In this document: positions 9,872 to 21,286 of the stretch, piece by piece
How positions within the stretch are numbered: the first letter of the stretch is position 1
Layout of the letters: each line of letters opens with the position of its first letter
The notes under the pieces: generated by a model
Databases searched by the model: none
What the model was told of the DNA's origin: nothing
The model's input: only the letters and a program-made list of their open reading frames with translations
Assembly: GCA_009739215.1 (NCBI GenBank)
Contig: VSJF01000005.1
Span: 1,240,001-1,304,000 of the forward strand
Source: Floccularia luteovirens
Lineage: Eukaryota; Basidiomycota; Agaricomycetes; Agaricales; Squamanitaceae
Reading direction: 5' to 3'
DNA: 64,000 nucleotides
Program-made: the position numbers and the translations under genes

Positions 9872-10452
9872 ATATCTTGTTTTATGTTTGAAATAAAATA
9901 GATTACAATGTCATTGTCTTTAGAACATTCTCCTAGTGCTTCCTTGATTCGCTTCCTGTAATGTGGCGAACAAGTTGTTGTATTTGTATTGGTCTCGTCT
10001 TTAGCATTACTTATAACGGACAAAGTAACTTTAGTGAGTAATAATTCAGGTGTCGTATATATAATGTTCCATAGTAACAAAGATCGCGGCAAAATAATTT
10101 GTATTGACGTAAGGGTCGTTGTAACACTCCGATAGTCGGGATGGTTGGTAAGGAACTTTGCAAAGAAGTGCACGCCCCCGCTCAAATGAGCTATTCCTAG
10201 AAGGGCACATAGATGCAACTTCGACTTGACCGAGGAACGGTTCAGAAAATTTTGACCATCGGGGCCAATTACCTTGGCATTGAGACCGAGATTTAGAATC
10301 GTCGGTGAAGGTTTAATACACTGCACAGCAATATGATAATTAATGTAACCATACATATATTCGAGGGAGGTACCAGGGATGAACAAACTGTATTCAACAA
10401 GTTTATGCTTCGAATTCTCCCCGACCGACATCAAGAACTTCCCCTGTTCCAT
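9826..10452 (-). CDS. Hypothetical protein, single exon
   Basis: An uninterrupted 208-codon frame from ATG at 10452 to the stop at 9826..9828, convergent with the DUF6534 gene and overlapping its last 46 bases. The product begins MEQGKFLMSVGENSK. It has a mildly hydrophobic middle (LHLCALLGIAHLSGGVHFF) and a basic, polar C-terminus. I do not recognise a family. Length argues weakly for a real gene. The overlap with a neighbouring coding end and the absence of introns in an intron-rich genome argue against. Confidence 0.3.
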   Translation of the reverse strand: MEQGKFLMSVGENSKHKLVEYSLFIPGTSLEYMYGYINYHIAVQCIKPSPTILNLGLNAKVIGPDGQNFLNRSSVKSKLHLCALLGIAHLSGGVHFFAKFLTNHPDYRSVTTTLTSIQIILPRSLLLWNIIYTTPELLLTKVTLSVISNAKDETNTNTTTCSPHYRKRIKEALGECSKDNDIVIYFISNIKQDIHPTNGGSRLTRTSI

Positions 10453-10900
10453 CAAAGACTTGGGTCCCTGATATATCCAAAATTAGTTGCTATGGGGAGT
10501 GTACATTGTTTTTCTTGACATCTGCACCCGTGCATAAGCGTAAACTGAATTGGAGGTGATCGATTGAGTTGAGATTAATAATTCTTTCATCCAAGAGTGT
10601 GTATATAGATGATGGAAGAGACATTAGTGTACTGGTACTGGGAATAGAAGCACTCGTACGTTGTTAAAAAATAAACATTAGCTCAACAATGAGCAATGGG
10701 GAAATAGAGAGCTACAAGTATACTTAGAGACATTACCGCAATTAGAGAATAACTAATGTTCAAGCAAGAAAACAAGAAAAAGGGATAACAATACGAGGAA
10801 CTAGTGATGGATATATATTATAAACGTCGTTTGGATGGAGTTCAAAAAATGTTGAACCGATTTATTATAGGAATTAGTGAGGAATGGCGTGAATTTGAAA
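10453..10900. other. Intergenic
   Basis: About 0.45 kb, AT-rich, between the hypothetical ORF and the 3' end of the Clp1-like gene; no feature recognised. Confidence 0.35.
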
Positions 10901-11592
10901 TTAGCGTCGTGATCTCTGGCGTATGCGTCTTGCCTCTGCAGTGACGTTCCACGCTGTTTGAACAAGCGTTACAAGTTTCGTGTCCTTGAGCCCCAAGGCA
11001 AGGACGTTTTTCCATATGCCTTGGTTGAACTCAAAATAGCGATCAAAGTAGTCGTCACGGAATCGAGAAAAGATTTGAGCCATAGCGGCCGCATTTGGGA
11101 ATTCCTCAACGACCTGAGGTGGGAGTAGCCTCCAAGCAAGAATATTAGGTTGTGTCTCCAATTCAAGCCCATAAAGCAAAAGTAGCGCGACGGAGCTGAC
11201 GTGGGGGACAGATAAGGGTATAACAGGTAGAGTTATGGTAGAAGCTCGGGGGACGGGAGGTGTAATTGGGGTTGAAGCAAGCTCGAATGAGGCGCGAAAA
11301 CCGTTTTCGTAGAGCTTCATATCAACAGGTAGCATTATAGGTGGTGAAGAGGCTTGATTCTCGGATGGAATGATCGCCAGTACGTGCGTTGGCGTGTTAA
11401 CATGACTGGTGACTGTCATGTCAAGAGAATCTGGGAGTGATTGACGGTAACTTGTAGTGATCGGGACAACATTGAAATGGTGGTACAAAGCTCTAGAAGA
11501 AAAGTAAGATGAGTGAGTGCATTGTGAAATAAAAAATAGATATATACATACTCGAAGGGCTCGACTCTGTTCAATAGTGATTGCCTCTGCAT
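10901..11592 (-). CDS. Conserved basidiomycete protein, tentatively Clp1-like
   Basis: Two exons. The first starts at ATG 11592 (MQRQSLLNRVEPFE); an intron beginning GTATGT and ending TTCTAG follows, and the second exon reads LYHHFNVVPITTSYRQSLPD and stops at 10901..10903. A more upstream in-frame ATG at 11688 would add 32 residues, so the start is uncertain. The C-terminal half has a distinctive block: FPNAAAMAQIFSRF, then NQGIWKNVLALGLKD and VQTAWNVTAEARRIR. I associate this loosely with Clp1, the clamp-cell development factor of mushroom dikaryons, but the product is shorter than characterised Clp1. No enzyme motif, signal peptide or membrane helix is apparent. The gene is likely real; the name is a weak inference. 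Confidence 0.45.
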
Positions 11593-13064
11593 AGTGGTAT
11601 GAAGGTAGAAAGAAAGTAAAGGATTAAGAGAGACGAAGAGGAAGAGTGAAGTTGAAGGCAGAAAAGTTATACTCCGCTTCCCGGCCAAAGATTAAGGTTA
11701 AGTATGTTTTGTCAACAACTAAAACTTTCTTCTTCCCAGCACTTCGTCCCACCCATCGCGACGGCTCCCATCACTGCCATCAAATGGATATAACCAGACA
11801 TGAGGCGAGTGCTGCCGCATGAGCAATAAATACATAGATCCAAACCTTGTGATGAGCCGGAATGTGTCGTTGCACATTCCATGCCTGGTACAAAGCAGCC
11901 CTCTCAATTGTAAAGCAAACGAAATGTGGGACACAATCGAACGACATGAGGAGATTTAAATGAGCTGGCTCATTAACCGGTATGTCAAATATCTCCGGCT
12001 ATAAGATCCGCAGGCACCGATTCCTCACACGTAGTGTCCCTCGCGGCACTTTAGACTTTGAAAACTCTATGACTCGCTCCACTTGGCTAGAATCACTATA
12101 TAGCGCACAAAGATGTACTTCGCATGCACAAATGATTGCGCACCCTTCTGATCATGGGCATCTCCATAAAATTACTAACTACTTTACCCATTTTTTAGGC
12201 TGGCAGCCGAAATGAAATGTGCGTTACGAAATGAGGATATTTTCAATTGCGAGCGGTTCTTTCCAACAAAAATTGAACCCTTCCACCCTCTTTGACACTT
12301 TTTTTAGGCTTAGTGACTTATCATAATATATCATACATGAGGCTTGCCCGCTGCGTATTGATCAAAGCTGTGTAGGCTCAACCAATTTTTTGATATCGAT
12401 CGCAATACAATTCAAGGACAACAAGCACAATTGAATATGACATGTCGAGCAACACTCGCATCTTCCCGAATAAAGGGAAAAAAACGCCTTCAGGTAATTT
12501 TGCTATGTCGAGAAAAAAATACGTTCCCACTTACTTAGCACACGCGTTTTCCGTCAACGCTCAACAGACAGGCTGTAGTTTATGTTCCACGCTCTAGCGC
12601 TGACCTTGACAACCTCCCATGAAAATGAAGACACCGATCAATCACTAAATTTTGCAAAATCCGCCTACCTGGAGAACTCTTTGGCCAACATGCTGGGTCG
12701 CGAAGTCACTCGTGGAGAAAGCTGGAGAAGAGAAGGCTCAGAATCTCGTGTAATTCCTGTGGTATAAGATACATCCGAGGCATGGCATGTGAGTTGATGG
12801 GATATATGTTTACTATGAACAAGCTTCCGTGGACGATAGATGGCAAGTGCTAGTAAATCCTCGGAAGCCAATCAATTCGTTAAAACAGCATAGTCCGCAG
12901 ATAGCTGCGTTCGTATTAGACGATCAAAGTCCTTGCTATTACCATAGGGCGGATTATCGGAGTTGAAAACAAATACGTATCACTCAACAAAAAGTCACAC
13001 CAAACAATTCAATTTACTGCGACGAGTCATACATACTCATTCGCGGGACCGCACTATACATAAT
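11593..13064. other. Intergenic
   Basis: About 1.5 kb with only short, unrelated ORFs (11719..11934 -, 11982..12215 +, 12582..12767 +). No RNA gene, repeat or protein family recognised. Confidence 0.4.
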
Positions 13065-14359
13065 CTACAAATGTTGGGCCGGTTGTAATTTACGCAAGTT
13101 GGCGCATCTGATTTTTCCATCCATAATGAGTTCCGTCACAGCTCGAGCAGTACCTGGAGCGTTACAAATTCCCTAGAAATCATCAATGCATCAATCTCTT
13201 TGGCATTAAGAATATCATCAAAACAACAGTAACTCACCCAACAAGTGTGACCAGTAGCAATTATTAAATTTTTAGCGATCGTTGTTGCTTCACCGATGAG
13301 AGGACCTCCACCAGTGCTTACAACAGGTAAAAAACATGCTTGTCGCTTTTCAACGGTACCTTCGCGCAGCTCGGTGGAGATACTTGCGACGTGACGATGG
13401 ATACTGTCGCAAGATGCCTTGTCTACCACCACTTCATCTACGGTGTCAGGCAATTCCGTATCATCACCAGGTCCGCATGCGTAAATTTCGTTGTCCGGAC
13501 GTGCGTAAATCTCAGGCGAGACAGTTGAGCCGCGCCTGCCGTTCAGCGACGGGTTAACAATTTCAGTGAATAAGACATAGGGAGCAATCTTTATGGAAGG
13601 TTGTGGACGGATGGTTATACTATGAGCCCGTGTCGCAGATATTGGAAGTTGAGAGATAATATTGGGGGACCATGCACCAGCGGCAAGCACGACATGGGTT
13701 GCGGGTATTGCGATAGCGTCTTCTTTGTTCTTTCCAATGTATGTTACTGCAGAAACCGCACCGTTCGCCTTCTCAACAGATACGACCTTCCCTTTAATAA
13801 AATTCACGCCGTTGGCTTTTGCGAGCTCGAACATACTCATAGTGAACTGGTGTGGATGAACTTGAGCTGTCCCACCATGTCCCGCCATCGGCGAATAATA
13901 ATGGGTTAAGTTCTTCTTAACCCACAACAAATCACTTGGAAGACCCGTCTTAGATACGAAATCAGCACTATCCTCCAGTCCAATAGTCTTCTCCAGGCTT
14001 TTCTGAGGTCCAGCGGTAGTTGCAAGAGGTTTTTCGTCTAGTGGGTCAGGATCCCCTCTTCCCTGCCAACTTCCGCAGTTGACATATCTCCAACCCCATA
14101 TATCTTTCCCATTATGTTCCTCAGCAAGCTTCACGTGTTCTTCAAATGATACACCGACAAGTTCCTTGGGGTATGCCCATTTCGCCACCAATCCCCCAGC
14201 TTTACCAGATGCTCCTTGTGCAGGGCCGTGCTCAGAAGCCTCAATAAGGGTAATGGTGGATGAAGATGCTGATTGATGTCGGGATAGGTAATAAGCTGTC
14301 GTACAGCCAATAATACCACCTCCAACAACGACAATGTTGCGTGTGCTGGCTTGTGGCAT
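13065..14359 (-). CDS. FAD-dependent oxidoreductase, DAO family, Tda3-like
   Basis: Two exons, complement of 13065..13172 and 13238..14359, giving 409 aa with a 65-bp GT-AG intron. The N-terminal Rossmann motif VVGGGIIGCTTAYYL (residues 10-24) binds FAD. GASGKAGGLVAKWAYP is the strongly conserved block of the fungal Tda3 / S. pombe C1F5.03c group. The C-terminus has GGGPLIGEA, IATGHTCW and, after the intron, GICNAPGTARAVTELI, the usual closing FAD-contact region. The family oxidises amine-type substrates; the exact substrate is unknown, and yeast Tda3 is linked to endosomal trafficking. No signal peptide. A CACGTG element lies about 80 bases upstream. The gene appears intact. Confidence 0.85.
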
Positions 14360-17300
14360 ATTGAAATTGTGCTATCTTGTTTTAATGACGAACAACTATC
14401 AGCACGGCGGAAGCGCACGGGCCGGTGGAGATTAGCGGTCACGTGTTATCATCTTCTTGATCTTCAGCTTCAGAATCAGTTGTTTTAAAACTTGAATGTT
14501 GCATTAATGTACTAAACGTTCATGCAACCTAAACATTTCAATTTCAACGTTCAACGGGTACCCCCGGTAGTCAAGCTCAAGATTTGACAACTGCATACAT
14601 CGGAACTTCCCAGCCACAAAGTCCCCCATGAACTTGGCGAGATTGAACAGAACCCTCATTTACCTCTTCTGACCCACTAAATATTCTTCTTGCTATTACT
14701 GTAGGCGAATAGAGGCTGTCGGGACACTCAACCACTGGATTTGGCTCCACTTCTGCAAAAACTCCACCTAGCAGGTCCGCGCGCAAGGTGGACTTACTTT
14801 GTTGCTCTCCTCACCATCATAAATTTTTTGAAAATGTTGGACGCTCCAAATGCAAGCTTAGATTTAGTGTCCATTAGGTGTACGTATGCCATCTATAGAA
14901 GTGGTTAGTGAATATATGACTCCCGTCTTTAGGTCCCAAGATGATGGGCTGTATGCTGATCAACAGTTCCTGCATCTGGATGATGACATTTATACGAAAG
15001 GGTCTTAACATCTGTATAAACTAACTCCAAGGACTGCAAGATGCACGGGGTCTTTACTTGACTTGTCTCAAGCTTTATCTATCTTGGGATTTCCCAAGTC
15101 AATGAAATTCTCGCACTGCTTCAAGCCGTGGGAACTGCCGTTGGAAAATTTATACGAGTAGTCAAGATAGCAAGCTCAGCTGATGTTAACTTGCTGTCTA
15201 TAACCATTAATGCGCAGCCTTCCACTGGTGGGACTTGTCGCACTAACTTTCACGCGACGCCGAATTGGTCATCAAGGTACCTAAATTTCAACTTCTTTTG
15301 CTTGTGCAGTTTGTAGTAATTTTTTCAAACCAGTGTTTTGAAAAATTGACCCTTTATGCCCGCTTCATGATACCGATAACAAAATGACGCGGACGTCAAC
15401 GGTTACAATCCTTGGTGAAGGTGCGATTTTTCCGTTGGAATAGGAATTTTTGTATGTTGTCAAACCCTGTTGAAGCCTACCCCAGTATCCCATTGTTTAG
15501 CAGAATCATCCCTCCAGTCTGGACCATATAAGTACGTGAATACCAGCCATTCAGTACGTCGGGTCCAAGCAACCACCTTTAGGGCTCACTTCATCGGCGG
15601 CTTAAGCTATGATCCCCATTTTTGGGCAACGGTTGCTGTTATTGGAGTAAAATCAATTTGGTGCTTAACAGCAGCCTTGTATTGGTATCGTATGGCTCGC
15701 GAAGCATCCCTTCAGGTCAGTCCTCGTTGTGTAGGAGTTTAGCAAGTCCACCATTTCGTAATCAACCGCTACTCACGACTGTATTGGAGCAGGAACACCC
15801 GATATCAATTTGTATAAATATGCTTATATGAACAGTTCTCAGATCTGTGGACACGTAGCGAGATTGTGTCCTGGGATGCTGCTGTAATAACTGCCTGCAT
15901 AAAAATGAGCTCGTCAGAGAAACCTGCAAAACTCGCGCTTCTGTATGGTTGGAATCCCTGATATGACAGCAGAAAATTTCTCAGGTATCCACTCGATGGG
16001 GTTTGCAAAAATAGTGATTACGTTGAGAAGTTGTTGAAGTTGAGACCAACCCATCGCTCCGCTCGTGTCTTCCGGAAGTAACGTTATATCCTAAGTATGA
16101 CACCACTAGGTCCGGGAAACGGTTGTCCGGGAAGCGGTAAACGGAGACTCTTGCAAATCAAGAACTACATCAAAAAAATACAAAGCGCTTCTAAATTGCC
16201 AGAAGATTTTGTTCGAGGTTTGGTCTTGTGATTTATCCAGTTGTCGTAATTTATGTTCAAGCTTTCCTTGACATGTCAGCAGAATACATAAATCCCCCAA
16301 CGGGTTCTTGTTTCAAGTCCATCAATGCCACAACACATGGATCACTGGGGGTCAAGTGCTTTTTAGATAAATAGGTCAGCACCATATGACAGAACCGTGA
16401 GTTTTGAGACATCTTTCATGCCGTTAACATCACGTTCGGTTTAGGTTAGATACAAGTAGCCTCTCATGCCTGCACTCCCGACTCGGGGATTAGGTGTAAT
16501 TCCAGAGCCGATTGATCATGAAGGAGTAAACTTTCCCGTGGCGTTTTAGAATATCGCGTCCAAATTGTCGTCCCCTACATACCATAAATGGCGATGTTGG
16601 TTTGGTTTGGGCTCCTTTGGTGGTTCTTGTTAGTTTGCTGAGTGAGTCGTACTACCCCATTCAATAATACGACGCTTCATTCCCTCCGCTAATAGCACTT
16701 CGATTTTTGAGATATGAATGGAAAATTCCTACCACTCAGCGCAAACTATCATCATCTTTCAAGTTTTGTCGCATAATAATCCCTGTCAAGCGAGACCAGG
16801 AACACAGATTTGGTGTAAGGTACAGACAGAGACCATGAACTCAGCTTGTGGGCGATGACTGGCGTATACTGTTGTACGAAACTAGGCTTTTATTTTTTAG
16901 AGAACCAAAATAATTCATGATACACCCCACGCACAGAGGTTCTACAGATTGAAATGGAGGTGGTTCCTTCTACTACAAGTGTTGGGCAAGGATCATAGCT
17001 AGTTATGAAGAGCGTGCTATATGTTCTTGGTGTCTATTGCACACGATAAACATAGACAAGGGGTCACTCGATCGTTCGTCGTGATTCTGGAGGCCTCATT
17101 GTCCAGACTGTTGCGCAGGACACCATTGGACCGATGGGTATCAGTTGCGGTTCTGGGCTCTGATGTCAGCGACTGGTTCTGCTTCATTAGCTCCAGGCGC
17201 AGAAATATTTACTGACTGCCAAATGAATCGGACAATCCGACACGCTGCTTCCTTGAAACATTACGCATTCGAATCATACATATTACGAGGCGATCCCCAA

Positions 17301-18108
17301 GCCATGTTAGAAGATATCGTTCGCTTAGCTGCGAATTAAATCTATTGTTAGCAGAAAGTATCTTTCTCGGCAGATTTTATGAATATCGCGGGGACAGACC
17401 TGAACAGACATAGACAGGACGTAGTCAAGACCTAACTTTGGTATCCACGGATCGAATTTGGAATCTTTTGGCTGTATTAAATGACGGTGCTGTGCAGTCC
17501 TTGAAGCGCAGTGATTCGTGTACTTATAAAACATAAATTTCTTGGAACAGATTGGTTAACGTTCACCCAAAAATGCTGAATGGAGTATGATCTGAAACCG
17601 CAGATAACTATCGTTATATGGTTATAAAAATGTTTGTTTTGTAGTTCCATGCAGCTCGCGCGCTGTACTCATGCGTTGCTGCATGTAAACTCTGCGTAAC
17701 CAGTTTCATTCATCAATTTCGCACATATTTATGGATTGCTTTTTGGATTTCAAATTTTTACCATGGTAACCATAGAAGACAAATCTTCAGAGAGTTTCCG
17801 AGAGGCACGTAGAGTTAATGAATAATCCATTATTCAAGAACATGATGCACCAAGGAAGGATGCAGCCTGCATCACTCCTGCATCGACCGTTTTTCATAAT
17901 ACAATGGAAGTTGCATTGAGCCCAGGACCTAAAAATACCTCGAGGTTACACGGATCCCTATCGGATGGACAACAAGATGGATGTGTAATGGAATGGCTAG
18001 ACCATGTGGAACTGATACAATCAATGCAAGTGGACAGTTTACTAAGAACCCGAATCAATCAGCCAGAAATATGCACGGAACACTGGAACAGCGCGCAGAC
18101 GCGGCATC
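14360..18108. other. Long intergenic stretch without recognisable genes
   Basis: About 3.75 kb. All ORFs are under 100 codons (for example 15470..15742 + and 17904..18191 +). None shows a domain, signal peptide or splice-linked continuation that I can support. No LTR, terminal inverted repeat or tRNA was recognised. It may hold decayed sequence or non-coding transcripts. Confidence 0.4.
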
Positions 18109-20925
18109 TCAGCGTCGACTCCGTAGCAATTGCAAGGCAAGATCTTCTTGGTCTTCTAGAGTTGGCTCATGATCGGAACGTTTCGATTTGATTTGTGTTG
18201 GTTCTTTTCTTCTTTTCTTGGCAACAAAAGATGTGTTCTCTTCGTCGTCCGATGAAAGGTCTGGAAGATCGAATTCTGGAGATATGTACCCATCGTCATA
18301 AGTCTCTGAAGGATTGAGAACAGGTGCTTCATCCGCAAAAGCCTTCCGAGAAAAAGTCAATTTGTAAAGTAATAAAGAAAAATGAAACACTAACTTCATG
18401 TTCTCTAGCTTTTCTCTTCCTCTTCTTCTCTTTCTTTTTCTCTCTGGCTTCTTCTTTATCTACCAAGTCAGCAATCTTCATTTTCGCCTTTTCATCTCGC
18501 GCAAACTTCTGGCCCTCTTCCTTGGCTCCTGCCAACCCGCCTTTCTCATTGAACCAACTTTCTGCATCTTCAAGTTCATACATTTCATGTGGTTTTCCTT
18601 CATCATCAAAGACTAGTTTCTTAGGAAGGCCACCCTTTGCAACTGTGCGTTTCGCTTTGCCTAATTTTAGTTTGCGTTTCGACAGGTCTCCAGGATCTAG
18701 AGGGTTGTTGGAACCGGGGAGGTCGTGATCGGCACGTTTGAGAGTTATGAAATCGTCGTCTTCATCGTCTACTTGTTCCTTGTCAATAAGCTTGGAGTAA
18801 TGTTCTGAGAGAATATTTTGGTTTTTCCTCTCGAACATGCGGTCGTACTTTGTGCGTACAACACTCGCCTGGGTGTAACGAGATTATTGTAGAGTTGAAC
18901 TTCCATGCTTTAGGACTCACTTTAGAGTTTTTATCTGTGTCTTTTGATATTTGGACTTGATTTTGTTCGACTTCATCTTCCTCACTGGAATTGTTTTCAT
19001 CGCTACTATCATCTGTGCTCTCCTCGCTCAAAGCGGAGTTGATACGTTTTTGTTTCTCCTCAAGAACGTCGGCTTGTGCAGCTTCAACAGCTCTTGATGC
19101 ATTCTTCTTCTTCTTTGCAATTTCCTTGCTATAAAACTTGATCTTTGGAGCTCCAGGTAGTCCAAGTGACTCTGCAAAACGTTCCACGGGAAGCTCTTCT
19201 AGCTTAAATATAGCTTTATCTTTATGTAGATATATCGAGCGAAGATACGATACGAACGCCTGTAAGAAGATCGAAATTGAATAACTCCAAGAAAGGTGAG
19301 AATGGAGTGTAAAGCCGTACCCGTTGCCCAAGATATTTAATTTCTGGGTCCTGGAATGACAGGTTTTGCAACTGGTTTTCAATGCTCTGGGCTTTGCTTG
19401 ATTTAATCTTAATTTTATGCACTTCAATGCCCTTCTTTTGTAAGGCTGCTTTCATGCCTTCCTCCTCACTGGGTAATAACACCAGGAGGGCTTTGCCCTT
19501 ACTTTCATAGCGAGCTGTTCTTCCCACTCGGTGGATATACGTTTCCGCATCTTCCGGTGTATCTAATTGCACCACCCAATCAATTGAAGGAAAATCAAGA
19601 CCTCTTGCAGCAATGTCAGTTGCAAAGAGAACTGCATGAGACATGGATGTGAACTTCGTGTACATGGCAAGTCGTGCCGATTGCTTCTGCTTTCCGTGCA
19701 GATGGAGGAGGGGAACACCAGGGTGCATCTTGCAAAAAGTCTCGAATACAAAACGAACTTGCTTGCAACTCGACAGGAACACAAGAATTTTCGCTTGAAG
19801 ATGAGTTTTTATAAAGCCCCATAAGATGTCCAACTTTTTGTCCAGATCGCAAATGACGTAATGCTGTTCGAGATTTTGGGGAATGGACGGATTTGAAGCA
19901 CCCAATTCTTGAACGCCGACGTATTCTGGGTCTTTCAGACTCAATCGGGCAAGGTCACTTACAGAATCTGTTTGCGTCGCAGAGAATAGAAGAGTTTGAC
20001 GAAGTTTGGGAAGGTGGGCCAACAGAGCTGATAGTGTCCGCTGGAAACCCATATCAAGTATTCGATCTGCCTCGTCCAGAACTGGAGCAAGTCGAATCAA
20101 CATGAAAGAAGGCGGTGTATAAAGATTGACTCACTGAGTAATTGTAGGTTATCTACATCAAAACCTACTGTCTGGTCCATATGCTGGAGCAAACGCCCTG
20201 GCGTAGCGACAAGAATGTTCATTCTTGACAGCCTATCTCGTTCGTCTTTGAGATTCTTGCCGCCGATAACCAATCCCGCCGAGAAGGAGTGGTACCCGCC
20301 TATTGCGCGTAAGACATCAAAAATTTGGACAGCCTATGCAGGTTCAGGTTCATTGATTGAACGATGCTGAGAAAGGAAATCACCTACGAGTTCTCGTGTA
20401 GGAGATATGATTAGTGCACCCAATCCATCTGAAGGACCCCACTTCCTGCGGTACAAGATCTCTAGCGTCGGGATGAGGAATGCGAGCGTTTTTCCGCTAC
20501 CTGTGCGTGCTGCGCCGAGAACATCCTTGCCTTTCAGGGAGACAGGAAGGCTCTTCGCTTGAATGTCGGTAAGATTTACGAAGAAGGCTTTTTTCAATCC
20601 TGTTTATTTTTGAGCTGGTTAGGGAGTAACTATGCAAGTTCTAGAGAGAGACATGCCTCGTTTTGTTGATTCAGATATGGGCAAATCTGCAAATGTCTTG
20701 AGATCTTCTGGTGCAACCTAGCAACATAAATGATCAATTTACAATATGCAGTTTGGGAGCACTCACGTAATTTAGAGCATCATTTTCCAAGGCTTGAATT
20801 TTCTGCTTTTCCGTAAGCTTCCTTAGTTTTGAGGATCTGACGAGTGGCTTTTGTTGTTGCTTTGTCCTTTTGTTTTGTCTCGATTTAATAGGGCCAGATG
20901 AAGAACCAATTTCGCTGTCTGCCAT
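18109..20925 (-). CDS. DBP4: DEAD-box ATP-dependent RNA helicase Dbp4 (Hca4/DDX10)
   Basis: Nucleolar helicase of the small-subunit processome, needed for 18S rRNA maturation and U14 release. At least seven exons join in frame: [10 protein letters not shown] basic N-terminus; [15 protein letters not shown]-motif region [14 protein letters not shown]; Walker [31 protein letters not shown] box [45 protein letters not shown]. The Dbp4-specific tail follows ([25 protein letters not shown]), then an acidic/lysine-rich C-terminus with [15 protein letters not shown], ending LQLLRSRR at 18109. The second intron (donor at 20656) starts GC rather than GT. Divergent from BTN1, with 361 bases between start codons. 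Identification is firm; inner exon edges are approximate. Confidence 0.92.
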
Positions 20926-21286
20926 ATCAATGGATGAGCTTTATGATTTCAGCATCTATTCCGAGAAATCTTGTCACGGTCACTGACCAGTAGCCTTGGA
21001 AATCAACAAACATCAACATAACATTAAGTGGCTAGCAGGTTAATAATTTGTTAACACCACCTTACTTAAAGCATACTCCCTTGTGTTTAATCTAATCCGT
21101 ATAATGTGTGGCTCCTCATATTCCCTGCGCCTCACTTTCTTTTACTAGAAAATGTAAATCCAAATGCATGTTCTTTGTACTTCCATAAAATATACACACG
21201 TGACGTGCTGTCAAAACTGCACAACGCAGCATGCCCACATACCTCATCTCTGACGCTGTTTAGAAAAGTATCACTATGCGTACTTG
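20926..21286. promoter_or_regulatory. Shared divergent promoter region, DBP4 / BTN1
   Basis: 361 bases between the two start codons, transcribed outward on both sides, so both core promoters must lie here or in 5' leaders. No specific binding site identified. Confidence 0.5.

Noticed and set aside
17904..18191. Plus-strand ORF overlapping the DBP4 3' end
   Set aside because: Shadow of the DBP4 C-terminal codons; no independent evidence.
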